Origin: Rhodopirellula sp. P2
GTDB taxonomy: Bacteria; Planctomycetota; Planctomycetia; Pirellulales; Pirellulaceae
Assembly (NCBI RefSeq): GCF_028768465.1
Contig: NZ_CP118225.1
Coordinates: 6,429,001 to 6,493,000 of the forward strand
Reading direction: 5' to 3'
DNA: 64,000 bases
Part shown: positions 9,398 through 18,339 of the stretch, one piece after another
How the letters are laid out: every line of letters starts with the position of its first letter
Position numbering within the stretch: the stretch's first letter is position 1
Translations under genes and position numbers: made by a program
Notes under the pieces: model-generated
What the model was told of the DNA's origin: nothing
Databases searched by the model: none
Seen by the model: only the letters and a program-made list of their open reading frames with translations

Positions 9398-9932
9398 TCT
9401 GTTTGCCGGCCCAGCCACGAAGTGGCGACAGGATGTAGCCATTGGCGTTAGCCAATGGACATCGAGACAAACGAGATCGCGACAGTCCCGGAGGGACGGC
9501 AGGTCGTCCGGTCCTGTCGTCCCGTTGGGACTGGGCGTGTTGGTTGGGGGCCTTGGATCCACGAGCTGACGCTCGTGGCGACAACCTGTCGTCCCGCTGG
9601 GACTGGGACTGGGCCTAGGACACGTCGACCATGTTGCCCGGGTGCGTCCGCGCACCAGCCACGAAGTGGCGACAGGATGTAGCCATTGGCGTTAGCCAAT
9701 GGACATCCAGACAAACGAGATCGCGATAGTCCCGGAGGGATGGCAGGTCGTCGGTCCTGTCGTCCCGTTGGGACTGGGCGCGTTGGTTGGGGGCCTTGGG
9801 TCCACGAGCTGACGCACGTGGCTACAACCTGTCGTCCCGTTGGGACTAGGCACGCACCAGCCAGGACTTGGCGATACGATGGAGGCATCGGCCTCAGCCC
9901 GTGCATCCCCTTGTCAGACAAGAAGGTTGGTC

Positions 9933-10397
9933 ATGTCGACGTTCACGAATCTTTTGTTTCATCTGATCTACAGCACGAAGTATCGCAAGCCAGCGATTCG
10001 GTCCGAATGGCAGGATGAACTGCACGGGTACCTGGGCGGCATTGTCCGCGACCAGAAAGGGACGTTGCTCAAAATTGGTGGTGTCGAAGATCATGTTCAC
10101 TTGCTCGCGAAATTGAGCCCTACCATCGCCATTTCGGATGTGCTGCGTACGATCAAATCCAATTCGTCGAAATGGATCAACGAGCGATCGGACGTCCACC
10201 GAAAATTTGAATGGCAATCCGGGTACGCTGCGTTTTCCGTCAGCGAATCCCAAGCCCCTGCCGTCGCCGACTACATCGCGAACCAGGCGGAACACCATCG
10301 CAAAAAAACGTTCGAAGAAGAGTTCCTCTCGATCTTGAAAAGACATCGCATCCAATACGACCCGCGTTACGTTTTCGAACGCGAAATCATCGCATGA
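9933..10397 (+). CDS. IS200-like / REP-associated tyrosine transposase, copy 2
   Basis: The 154-aa product is the same as copy 1, and the identical block extends upstream to about 9826 (CCTGTCGTCCC...) and downstream past TGATCTGTTTGCCGGCCC. The HUH motif HVHLL and the candidate Tyr in DYIANQ are intact, so the copy should be active. Copy 2 is preceded by a hairpin variant with GCACGTGGCTAC rather than GCTCGTGG, which distinguishes its flank from the unit upstream. Confidence 0.88.
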   Translation: MSTFTNLLFHLIYSTKYRKPAIRSEWQDELHGYLGGIVRDQKGTLLKIGGVEDHVHLLAKLSPTIAISDVLRTIKSNSSKWINERSDVHRKFEWQSGYAAFSVSESQAPAVADYIANQAEHHRKKTFEEEFLSILKRHRIQYDPRYVFEREIIA

Positions 10398-10926
10398 TCT
10401 GTTTGCCGGCCCAGCCACGAAGTGGCGACAGGATGTAGCCATTGGCGTTAGCCAATGGACATCCAGACAAACGAGATCGCGATAGTCCCGGAGGGACGGC
10501 AGGTCGTCCGGTCCTGTCGTCCCGTTGGGACTGGGCGCGTTGGTCGGGGGCCTTGGGTCCACGAGCTGACGCTCGTGGCTACAACCTGTCGTCCCGTTGG
10601 GACTGGGGTAGGACACGTCGACCATGTTGCCCGGGTGCGTCCGCGCACCAGCCACGAAGTGGCGACAGGATGTAGCCATTGGCGTTAGCCGATGAACATC
10701 GAGACAAACGAGATCGCGATAGTCCCAGAGGGATGGCAGATCGTCCGGTCCTGTCGTCCCGTTGGGACTGGGCGCGTTGGTTGGGGGCCTTGGATCCACG
10801 AGCTGACGCTCGTGGCGACAACCTGTCGTCCCGTTGGGACTAGGCACGCACCAGCCAGGACTTGGCGATACGATGGAGGCATCGGCCTCAGCCCGTGCAT
10901 CCCCTTGTCAGACAAGAAGGTTGGTC

Positions 10927-11391
10927 ATGTCGACGTTCACGAATCTTTTGTTTCATCTGATCTACAGCACGAAGTATCGCAAGCCAGCGATTCGGTCCGA
11001 ATGGCAGGATGAACTGCACGGGTACCTGGGCGGCATTGTCCGCGACCAGAAAGGGACGTTGCTCAAAATTGGTGGTGTCGAAGATCATGTTCACTTGCTC
11101 GCGAAATTGAGCCCTACCATCGCCATTTCGGATGTGCTGCGTACGATCAAATCCAATTCGTCGAAATGGATCAACGAGCGATCGGACGTCCACCGAAAAT
11201 TTGAATGGCAATCCGGGTACGCTGCGTTTTCCGTCAGCGAATCCCAAGCCCCTGCCGTCGCCGACTACATCGCGAACCAGGCGGAACACCATCGCAAAAA
11301 AACGTTCGAAGAAGAGTTCCTCTCGATCTTGAAAAGACATCGCATCCAATACGACCCGCGTTACGTTTTCGAACGCGAAATCATCGCATGA
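10927..11391 (+). CDS. IS200-like / REP-associated tyrosine transposase, copy 3
   Basis: Third identical 154-aa copy, with the same start context (AAGAAGGTTGGTC before the ATG) and the same downstream tail TGATCTGTTTGCC. The flanking hairpins differ slightly: the GTTA-loop hairpin upstream at 10672 has a mutated right arm, and the one downstream at 11551-11570 is a stem with compensating changes. Coding identity with diverged flanks implies recent duplication of the coding block or gene conversion among copies. Confidence 0.88.
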   Translation: MSTFTNLLFHLIYSTKYRKPAIRSEWQDELHGYLGGIVRDQKGTLLKIGGVEDHVHLLAKLSPTIAISDVLRTIKSNSSKWINERSDVHRKFEWQSGYAAFSVSESQAPAVADYIANQAEHHRKKTFEEEFLSILKRHRIQYDPRYVFEREIIA

Positions 11392-11688
11392 TCTGTTTGC
11401 CGGCCCAGCCACGAAGTGGCGACAGGATGTAGCCATTGGCGTTAGCCAATGGACATCCAGACAAACGAGATCGCGATAGTCCCGGAGGGACGGCAGGTCG
11501 TCCGGTCCTGTCGTCCCGTTGGGACTGGGCATGTTGTTCAGGATCCGGGTCCACGGGCTGACGCCCGTGGCGACAACCTGCCGTCCCCTTGGGGACTGGG
11601 GCAGGACGAATTGCTAGGTTCCACACCTTCGGCGTTTATGCCGGGTTGGGACTTGTCCTCCGTTGCCGAACGTCACCATCGAAACGCT

Positions 11689-12795
11689 CTAATTCATCCG
11701 GCGGCGAAACAGCCAGGCGGCGGAGGTCAGCGTGACGGCCGCGATCAGGGCCATTGGCCAGAACTGATCGATCAGCAAGTGGAACGGGGTGCCTTCGAGG
11801 AAGGTGCCTCGGACCACGATCACGAAGTAACGCAGCGGGTCGAGGTAGGTCAACGTTTGCACAAACGGCGGCATGTTCGCGATCGGGGTGGAGAATCCCG
11901 ACAAGATGATCGCGGGAACAAGAAACAAGAACGCGCCCAGCAAGGCTTGTTGCTGCGTCATGGCCAGCGACGAGATCATCAGGCCGATGCCGATCACGGC
12001 CAACACAAACAGCACAACGCCGCAGTAGAGCGTCAACCAACTGCCGTGAAATGGCACTTCGAACCAATGGATCGTCGCCACGATGATCACGGTGGCTTCG
12101 GCGATCCCGATGATGAATCCCGGGGTCGCTTTGCCAACCAAAATTTCCCAGGGACGATAGGGCGTGACCAACAATTGATCAAACGTGCCTTGCTCTCGCT
12201 CGCGTGCCACCGACAGAGCGGTGACCAGCAAGGTGACGACCAGCGTCAGCAATCCCACAATGCCCGGAACGATGAACCAACGACTTTGTAGATTCGGGTT
12301 GTACCACGACCGCACTTCCAGCTTGGCGGGTGCGGCGCTGAGACCGTGCTCGGTCGCCCACGCCGTGTTGAACCGCTGGATGATCTGCCGAGCGTATCCC
12401 AGCGTGATCAGGGCGGTGTTGGAATCACGCCCGTCCAGAATGACTTGGACGGTGCCCTGGCCATCGCGGTGAATGTCGCGACTGAACGTACGACCGATGT
12501 GCAACACCACCAACGCTTCGCGGCGATCGATCAGCGGAGCGATCTGGCGATCTTCCGTGATCGTGGCCACTCGCCGAAAGTTGCCGGAGCCTTCAAAACG
12601 AGCCACCAATTCACGCGATGCCTCCCCTGAGCTCTCGTTGTAAACCGCCAGCGGCACATCGGTCACATCAAAGGTCGCCGCATACCCAAACACCAGCAAC
12701 TGAATGATCGGTGGAGCGATGATCACGAACCGACTGCGAGGATCCTTCAGCAGAGCCAGAAACTCTTTTCGAATCAGTGCGATCAGGTGGAACAT
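11689..12795 (-). CDS. ABC-2 type exporter permease (second permease)
   Basis: 368 aa from ATG 12795 (MFHLIALIRKEFLALLKDPR); upstream frame extension rejected. Layout is that of YbhR/YhhJ-type ABC-2 permeases: an N-terminal helix (FVIIAPPIIQLLVFGYA), a large periplasmic domain (about residues 45-165) and five C-terminal membrane segments. The cytoplasmic loop VAREREQGTFDQLLVTPYRP is the characteristic EREQGT-x-E/DQL-x-V/TP coupling motif. It exports an unknown substrate with the ATPase and HlyD adaptor encoded upstream in the same operon; it is 11 bp downstream of the first permease and is the last gene. RAYT/REP DNA begins right after it. Confidence 0.9.
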   Translation of the reverse strand: MFHLIALIRKEFLALLKDPRSRFVIIAPPIIQLLVFGYAATFDVTDVPLAVYNESSGEASRELVARFEGSGNFRRVATITEDRQIAPLIDRREALVVLHIGRTFSRDIHRDGQGTVQVILDGRDSNTALITLGYARQIIQRFNTAWATEHGLSAAPAKLEVRSWYNPNLQSRWFIVPGIVGLLTLVVTLLVTALSVAREREQGTFDQLLVTPYRPWEILVGKATPGFIIGIAEATVIIVATIHWFEVPFHGSWLTLYCGVVLFVLAVIGIGLMISSLAMTQQQALLGAFLFLVPAIILSGFSTPIANMPPFVQTLTYLDPLRYFVIVVRGTFLEGTPFHLLIDQFWPMALIAAVTLTSAAWLFRRRMN

Positions 12796-12806
12796 GGACA
12801 AGCCTG

Positions 12807-13940
12807 CTAGTGGAGTCGCTTGGGAGAGAGCTTGACCGTCAGGCCGAGAAAGACGACTGCCATGATCGCCAGCGCGGCTGAATTGGGCAGGATGACGCTC
12901 CAAACGTCGCCAGCAAGAAAGGTCGTCTTCAGAAGGGTGACGTAGTAGCGGGCTGGGATCAGGTGCGTCAGCCACTGGATCGGCCAAGGCATGCTGCCAA
13001 TGTCAAAGATGAACCCCGACAAAATGAAGGCGGGCAAAAACGTGGTCAGGATCGCGACTTGCCCCGCCACAAATTGGACTCGCGTCACCGTCGAAATGAA
13101 CAGCCCCATGCCCAGCGCGGTCAACAAGAACAGCGTGGAACTCACCAGCAAAACCCACAGGGAACCACGCAGCGGCACGCCGAACAGCCACACTCCCATC
13201 GCGACCGAGAGCGTCAGCCCGCCCATCCCGAGCACGAAGTAGGGCAGGATCTTTCCAAGCAGCACTTCCAACATCGAGACCGGTGTCACCATCATCGCTT
13301 CCATCGTGCCGCGTTCCCATTCTCTGGCCATCAACATCGCGGTCAGCAACGATCCGATCAGCGTCATCACCAGGGCGATCACACCGGGGACGAGGTAGTT
13401 TCGACTGCGGACATTGGCGTTGAACCAAATCCGTTGCTGCAACACGACAGGTTGCACCAGCGTCCCGCCTTGCGCCATCACGCGGTGTTCCAGCCATTTG
13501 CCGTGCACGGCGGTGACGTACCCTTCGACAATTCGAGCGGTGTTCGCATCGACACCGTTGACCGCCAATTGCATGGTGGCTCCGCCAGGCCGTCGCAGCT
13601 TCGACGAAAAGTCTTCGCGAAGATGCAAGATCGCGTCGACACGGCGTTCCATCATCGCTTGCCGCGCCGCGGGCATCCCATGCAGATAGACCGGGCGGAA
13701 ATACAGTGAGTGTTCCAGCTCGGCACAGAAGCTGGTCGTGTCCGGCGTCGTTCGCTCGACCACCAGCGCGATCGGCACATGTTCGGCATCCAGCGAAACC
13801 CCATAGCCAAACATCAGCAACAAAATCACAGGCAGCACAAACGCGATCGCCAAGGAACTGGGGTCACGCCAGACCTGCAAGAACTCTTTGCGAACGAGCC
13901 CTCGCAGTCGCATCAACGATCCGCCACGTCGAGTTGCCAT
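12807..13940 (-). CDS. ABC-2 type exporter permease (first permease)
   Basis: 377 aa from ATG 13940 (MATRRGGSLMRLRGLVRKEF). It has the same organisation as its downstream neighbour: a first membrane segment (LAIAFVLPVILLLMFGYGV), a periplasmic domain with QLAVNGVDANTA, then five helices. The cytoplasmic motif is AREWERGTMEAMMVTPV. It pairs with the other permease as a heterodimer, as in YbhS/YbhR. A 12-bp-stem hairpin at 14047-14073 separates it from the glycosidase gene upstream, which could adjust relative expression. Confidence 0.9.
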   Translation of the reverse strand: MATRRGGSLMRLRGLVRKEFLQVWRDPSSLAIAFVLPVILLLMFGYGVSLDAEHVPIALVVERTTPDTTSFCAELEHSLYFRPVYLHGMPAARQAMMERRVDAILHLREDFSSKLRRPGGATMQLAVNGVDANTARIVEGYVTAVHGKWLEHRVMAQGGTLVQPVVLQQRIWFNANVRSRNYLVPGVIALVMTLIGSLLTAMLMAREWERGTMEAMMVTPVSMLEVLLGKILPYFVLGMGGLTLSVAMGVWLFGVPLRGSLWVLLVSSTLFLLTALGMGLFISTVTRVQFVAGQVAILTTFLPAFILSGFIFDIGSMPWPIQWLTHLIPARYYVTLLKTTFLAGDVWSVILPNSAALAIMAVVFLGLTVKLSPKRLH

Positions 13941-14046
13941 GATCAAGCCTCGCTGCAGAGATGCTGGAAGGACGGGGCGATGAATCGCTTCCCCCTCCTC
14001 CACAGAGGTCGTGCAGTTTTTAAGTCTTGTATTGCCAGGCGTTTGC

Positions 14047-14073
14047 CATCACCCTCCCCGTGGGAGGGTGATG
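14047..14073. repeat. Perfect 12-bp hairpin of the CCCTCCC/GGGAGGG family
   Basis: CATCACCCTCCC pairs with GGGAGGGTGATG around a CGT loop. It lies between the glycosidase and permease genes of one operon. The CACCCTCCC...GGGAGGGT core recurs at 16206, 28378 and about 28480. There is no T-run, so it is more likely a REP-like repeat or mRNA stability element than an intrinsic terminator. Confidence 0.75.
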
Positions 14074-14109
14074 ACAAACTGCACGAGCTCGGTGCATGAA
14101 CGGTTTCGC

Positions 14110-15381
14110 TCATGATGTCCCCGCTCTGAACAGGGGAACGCCTTCCAGGGCATGATGCCCGATGACGGCGCCCGCGGCACTCCAACCCTGGTGACGCGTG
14201 CCTCCTGCGGAGAACCGTTGACCATGCACGTACTCGGGAAAACCCCACGGTTCGCCATCCATTTCCAAGGCATTGGCTCGGTGGATTCCATGCAGAAAAC
14301 TCCGGGCCTGGTCAGGCTTGCCTCGGGCGGCCAGATCGGCCACATAAAACCCAGTGACCATTGGCCAGAGACCACCGTTGTGATACTCGTGCGGCTGGTT
14401 CTTGAACGTGTATGAGAAACTCATCTGCAAATCACGCCAGTCCTCATCCACCGGTTGGATCACGGGATAAAAAGCGGGCATCAGTGAGATGTCATTGGGA
14501 ACGACGCCTTCGTCAATGATGAACGCATCCACGCGGGCGCGCTGTTGATCGTCGGCCACGTCCAACACCGAGACGAGCACGTTGGCCAAGGTGTCAAAAC
14601 GATAGCCATATCCCTGCGGTGAAAAGAACGACATCCAGTGGTGACTGGCACAGTGATCCGAGGCCGCGGCTTTGCCTTTGCGGTAGAGCACTTCGTGGTA
14701 CACGTCATCGGGAACATCGTCGCCATCGTCGAACCAGTAATTGTCACGAATCACGTGTTTGAGGTGAGTGGTCTTTTCCTCCAAGACATGATCCGAGGAT
14801 TGGTGCAGATGACGATGAACCGCACACAGGTCTTGCTGGGCCTGCAAGTAAAGCAGTTGATCGTAGAGCACATAGCCATGGTGAATGTACTCGTCCGCCC
14901 AATCACCGGTCTGAGGCACATACAGCAGCCCTCGGTTATTGAATTCCCAGGCACCGAGGAGGAATCGCACGCGTTCCATGACCGGCAGCATGTCATTGAG
15001 AAAATCGTCATCGCCGGTCGCGTGCCAGAATTGGCAACAACCGATGAGAAACCACAGGTCCGCGTCCACCCGCCCCGTTGTACCGCCATAGCTGACACGC
15101 CCCGCGGCGGTGTCCACGTTGCTCGGAATCTCACCTTGCGGCCCCTGGTGGCGTGCCAAGGTCACCAGCGTGTGACGCAAAGTGCCAACCAACTCACGAT
15201 CCCCCGTCATCAAACCGGCAAGTCCCATGATCACTCCGTCCCGCGCCCACACCCGACGGTAATTGTCACGCGGCGAAGGACTGGCCAGGAACCCATCTTC
15301 GCTGCTGCACTCGCGTAACAACGCGATCGCGCGGTCATAGCCTTCACTCAGAAGTGCTTCGTTCGTTTGTTGCTCGTTCAT
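14110..15381 (-). CDS. (Alpha/alpha)6-barrel glycosidase (amylo-alpha-1,6-glucosidase / GH100-like)
   Basis: 423 aa from ATG 15381 (MNEQQTNEALLSEGYDRAIA), no signal peptide. The sequence NYRRVWARDGVIMGLAGL followed by repeated helical pairs and PQTGDWADEYIHHGYVLYDQ resembles the GDE C-terminal domain or neutral invertase (GH100) clan, where WARD and GDW(M/A)D carry active-site acids. Other motifs include YHNGGLWPMVTGFYV. It is cytosolic by absence of a leader and probably acts on glycogen-like glucan or sucrose. It is inserted in an ABC export operon, 40 bp downstream of the ATPase gene and before two permeases, an unusual position. Confidence 0.75.
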   Translation of the reverse strand: MNEQQTNEALLSEGYDRAIALLRECSSEDGFLASPSPRDNYRRVWARDGVIMGLAGLMTGDRELVGTLRHTLVTLARHQGPQGEIPSNVDTAAGRVSYGGTTGRVDADLWFLIGCCQFWHATGDDDFLNDMLPVMERVRFLLGAWEFNNRGLLYVPQTGDWADEYIHHGYVLYDQLLYLQAQQDLCAVHRHLHQSSDHVLEEKTTHLKHVIRDNYWFDDGDDVPDDVYHEVLYRKGKAAASDHCASHHWMSFFSPQGYGYRFDTLANVLVSVLDVADDQQRARVDAFIIDEGVVPNDISLMPAFYPVIQPVDEDWRDLQMSFSYTFKNQPHEYHNGGLWPMVTGFYVADLAARGKPDQARSFLHGIHRANALEMDGEPWGFPEYVHGQRFSAGGTRHQGWSAAGAVIGHHALEGVPLFRAGTS

Positions 15382-15421
15382 GATCGTGATCCTGCGGTGG
15401 CTGTTTGGAGTGGCATGTCGC

Positions 15422-17251
15422 TCATCTGGTTGATTCAATCAACTCAATGAAGGCTTCTTCCATGGTTGGGTTGGAATTGGATTGGTTGGTGGATTGATGT
15501 TTGATTTCGGCGGGTGTGCCAAGCGCCAAGATTTCGCCCGACATCATGATGGCCATGCGATCGCAGTATTCGGCTTCTTCCATGAAGTGCGTCGTGACCA
15601 ACACAGTGACACCGGATGCGGCCAGCGAATTGATGCGGTGCCAAAACTCTCGGCGAGTCAGCGGATCGACGCCGGACGTTGGCTCATCCAAAAACAGAAT
15701 CTCTGGTTCATGCATCAACGCACAAGCCAGCGACAAGCGTTGTTTGTAGCCCAGCGGCAGACCACCGCTGTTGTCGTCCGCGATCGTCGCGAGTTCGAAC
15801 TCATGCGTTGCCCATTCCATTCGTTCGCGTCGACGACGGCCACGCAGTCCGTACGCACTGCTGAAGAACCGCAGGTTGTCGGCAACACTGAGCGTGCCGT
15901 AAAGCGAAAACCGTTGAGACATGTAACCGATCTTTGCGCGGGCCGCAGCCGCGGCTTTGCGAACGTCGACCCCCGCCACTTGCAACGTTCCGCCCGTGGC
16001 AGGAAGCAAGCCGCAAAGCATTCGAAACAAGGTTGTCTTGCCAGCCCCGTTGGCCCCCAGCAAGCCAAAGACTTCGCCACGAGCGACAGCAAACGTCACT
16101 CGCTTGACCGCATAGAAATCGCCGAACTGACGCTCGACTTCATGAACGTTGATCAGCTTGCCAGGCTCGGTCACCTTCCCACCGGAAGGCTCGCCATCCT
16201 CCAACTTCACCCTCCCTTTGGGAGGGTCGAGCGAAGCGAGGGGAGGGTCGGGCATGGATTCGTTGCCTCGTCCACCACCCGGGCGGCGTTCATGGAGCAT
16301 GGCGATGAAACCGTCCTCAAATCGCGGCGGCACCGCGGTGATGGAAGCATTGGGATCATTGGGAAACCATTTCTCGACGGACAAATCCACGTTGCCTTCC
16401 ACGACCAACCGGACTGCGTCACCCTGGATCACCGCGTCGGTCACACCTGCTCGGCCAGCCAACAGCTCCTGAACGTCACGGTTCTTGCGACCGGGAATTT
16501 TCACTTGGAATGCGCGCCCGTTCAAAGGCTCGCTGAACTGATGAGGCGGTCCCTGTCCCAGCAGTTGCCCCTCGTCCAGCACGATCACTTCGTCACAACG
16601 TTCGGCCTCGTCCAAGTACGCCGTGCTGAGCAGCACCGTGGTGCCCTCTTCACGCACGAAACGCTCGACGATCGTCCACAGCTCTCGCCGCGAGACGGGA
16701 TCCACGCCGACCGTGGGTTCATCCAGCAAGAGCAGTTGGGGTGGACGGACCAGCGTGCAAGCCAGGCCAAGCTTTTGCTTCATGCCGCCGGACAATTTCC
16801 CAGCCAGTCGTTTGGTGAACAGGGCCAGCCCGGTCATGTGCATCAACTCGGTGAACCGCGTTGGCCGAACATCGATGGGAACCCCTTGAAGATCCGCGTA
16901 CAGATCCAGGTTTTCTTGAACCGTCAGATCTTCGTACAAGCCGAACCGCTGCGGCATGTAACCCACCGTGGCTTGAACCTGCAGCGATTGCTGGGCAGCA
17001 TCGAGTCCTAGCACAGTGACCGTTCCGCGATCCGCAGGCAAAATCCCGGTCGCCAATCGCATGACCGTGGTTTTGCCGGCACCATCGGGGCCAATCAGCC
17101 CGGTGATCTTTCCCGTGGCAACGTTGAACTGCAAATCACGCAGCGCCGTGACGGTCCGCTTGCCCGATTGGAAAGTCATCGTGACATCGCTCAATTGCAA
17201 GGCGACCTCGCCGCGGTCGGGCGACGACACAACGAGTCCTTCGTTGTTCAT
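15422..17251 (-). CDS. Double ABC ATPase (YbhF-like)
   Basis: 609 aa with two nucleotide-binding domains. Domain 1 has the P-loop GPDGAGKTT at about 54-62, signature LSGGMKQKL and Walker B LLLLDEPTVGVD. Domain 2 has GANGAGKTT, LPLGYKQRL (degenerate signature, Gly-Tyr in place of SGG) and ILFLDEPTSGVD. The GPD P-loop variant is typical of YbhF-like drug/xenobiotic exporters. The inter-domain linker contains residues translated from a repeat element also found at 28.4 kb (see 16206-16247). The start overlaps the HlyD stop by ATGA. It energises the two downstream permeases. Confidence 0.92.
   Translation of the reverse strand: MNNEGLVVSSPDRGEVALQLSDVTMTFQSGKRTVTALRDLQFNVATGKITGLIGPDGAGKTTVMRLATGILPADRGTVTVLGLDAAQQSLQVQATVGYMPQRFGLYEDLTVQENLDLYADLQGVPIDVRPTRFTELMHMTGLALFTKRLAGKLSGGMKQKLGLACTLVRPPQLLLLDEPTVGVDPVSRRELWTIVERFVREEGTTVLLSTAYLDEAERCDEVIVLDEGQLLGQGPPHQFSEPLNGRAFQVKIPGRKNRDVQELLAGRAGVTDAVIQGDAVRLVVEGNVDLSVEKWFPNDPNASITAVPPRFEDGFIAMLHERRPGGGRGNESMPDPPLASLDPPKGRVKLEDGEPSGGKVTEPGKLINVHEVERQFGDFYAVKRVTFAVARGEVFGLLGANGAGKTTLFRMLCGLLPATGGTLQVAGVDVRKAAAAARAKIGYMSQRFSLYGTLSVADNLRFFSSAYGLRGRRRRERMEWATHEFELATIADDNSGGLPLGYKQRLSLACALMHEPEILFLDEPTSGVDPLTRREFWHRINSLAASGVTVLVTTHFMEEAEYCDRMAIMMSGEILALGTPAEIKHQSTNQSNSNPTMEEAFIELIESTR
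16206..16247. repeat. Dispersed 42-bp palindromic repeat inside the ABC ATPase coding sequence
   Basis: The block TTCACCCTCCC-TT-TGGGAGGGT followed by CGAGCGAAGCGAGGGGAGGG matches the intergenic element at 28378-28419 at 40 of 42 bases. On the minus strand it is read in frame and encodes roughly PPLASLDPPKGRVK in the linker between the two ATPase domains. Its length is a multiple of three, so the insertion preserved the reading frame. Confidence 0.85.
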
Positions 17252-18339
17252 GGTCGCGTCACAACGTTTGTGGCCTCCGGGGCGGGCGGATCTCCCGCTT
17301 CCAAGTCCCCGTCATTGGGCTCCGCTTGGTTTGATTTGTCGGCCGTTTGGTGGAGCGGGATCCTGACCGTCGCCGGCATGCCCAAACGCAATTCGTTGTC
17401 AGGGTTTTTGACGAAGACACGAACTTGATAAACCAGCTTGGTTCGTAGCTCACTGGTTTCAACTGGCTTGGGGGTGAACTCAGCAGACGGAGAGATGAAC
17501 CCAATCCATCCCACGTACTCTTTGTCGGGAAAGCTGTCCGTGATGACGATGGCGGTCATCCCTTCGGAAATCTTGCCCAGGTCGGGTTCCGAAACATAGG
17601 CACGCACCCAAACGGGATCGATGAGTGCCATCGTGAAGACAGGTTTCAGCGGTGAGGCCATGTCGCCCACTTCCAGGATTCGAGTCTGGATGACACCGAC
17701 GGAGGGCGCGTGCAGCGCCCCGTCACTTAGATCATGTTCTGCTTGAGCCAGTTCGGCTTCGTAGCGTTTGAGCGTCGCCTTCGCTTCGGCGATGTCTTCC
17801 TCTCGAGGCCCAGCGAGGACCAAGTCCGCCACCGCTTGCAGCGATCGGATGCTGGCTTGGATCGCATTGTATTCTGCCAACGCATCGTCGACTTCTTGTT
17901 GCGACGCCGCATTGGATTTCAAAAGTTTTCGAAGGCGGGCGATCGTGCGTTCTTTATCAACCGCGGTCGCTTGTGCCTCCTCCACATCGGCGAGCGACTT
18001 GGCAATCTCTTCCTTTCGAGATCCCGCTTCGAGCCGAGCGACGACCTGCTTCTGAGCGTCGACGATGGCTTGGGCGCGGGCGACAGAATGTTCCAATCGT
18101 TCGGTGTTCAACTTGGCCAACAACTGACCGGTGGTGACACGGTCGCCCTCTTCGACCTTCAGTTCCGCAATCCGTTCGTTGCCGTTGATTGCCAACTCCA
18201 CCTGACGAACATCGACATTGCTGTACAGTACGAGTTCGCTGCTCTCCTGAAGATTCTGCTGAGAACGCCAGTACCAGTAGCCGACTGCAATGCCAACAAG
18301 AACACCGACAAAGAGAATGGAACGAATGATTTTGGGCAT
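17248..18339 (-). CDS. HlyD-family periplasmic adaptor (membrane fusion protein)
   Basis: 363 aa with the chosen start MPKIIRSILFVGVLVGIAVG, preceded by GGGGACCGAAGAAG; in-frame ATGs 27 and 36 bp upstream are possible. The N-terminal membrane anchor is followed by a lipoyl-like half (VDVRQVELAINGNERIAEL, VEEGDRVTTGQLLAKL), an alpha-helical hairpin (about residues 85-190, heptad-rich), and a beta-barrel with VWVRAYVSEPDLGKISEGM. It links the ABC permeases to an outer-membrane channel. The stop overlaps the ATPase start as ATGA, showing translational coupling. First gene of the exporter operon. No TolC homologue is seen in the window. Confidence 0.9.
   Translation of the reverse strand: MPKIIRSILFVGVLVGIAVGYWYWRSQQNLQESSELVLYSNVDVRQVELAINGNERIAELKVEEGDRVTTGQLLAKLNTERLEHSVARAQAIVDAQKQVVARLEAGSRKEEIAKSLADVEEAQATAVDKERTIARLRKLLKSNAASQQEVDDALAEYNAIQASIRSLQAVADLVLAGPREEDIAEAKATLKRYEAELAQAEHDLSDGALHAPSVGVIQTRILEVGDMASPLKPVFTMALIDPVWVRAYVSEPDLGKISEGMTAIVITDSFPDKEYVGWIGFISPSAEFTPKPVETSELRTKLVYQVRVFVKNPDNELRLGMPATVRIPLHQTADKSNQAEPNDGDLEAGDPPAPEATNVVTRP

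Larger units (their letters stand above)
8619..11610. repeat. REP/BIME array with three tandem RAYT units of about 1 kb
   Basis: Three units (transposase starts 1000 and 994 bp apart) alternate with arrays of short hairpins. One hairpin, CCATTGGC-GTTA-GCCAATGG, is preceded directly by the tetranucleotide GTAG at 8678, 9435, 9679, 10435, 10672 (stem partly mutated) and 11429. A second, CCACGAGC-TGAC-GCTCGTGG, is followed by CTAC in several copies (near 10560), i.e. GTAG in inverse orientation; other copies read CGAC. A third motif, GTCCC-GTT-GGGAC, recurs throughout. GTAG at the foot of a hairpin and paired inverse orientation are hallmarks of REP/BIME elements mobilised by RAYTs. A CCCGGGTGCGTCC spacer lies at about 9640 and 10630. 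Confidence 0.88.

Noticed and set aside
8619-11610. Considered as a CRISPR array because of regularly recurring palindromes
   Set aside because: Repeat spacing is irregular, the repeats are hairpins of REP type, unique equal-length spacers are absent, and no cas gene is present.
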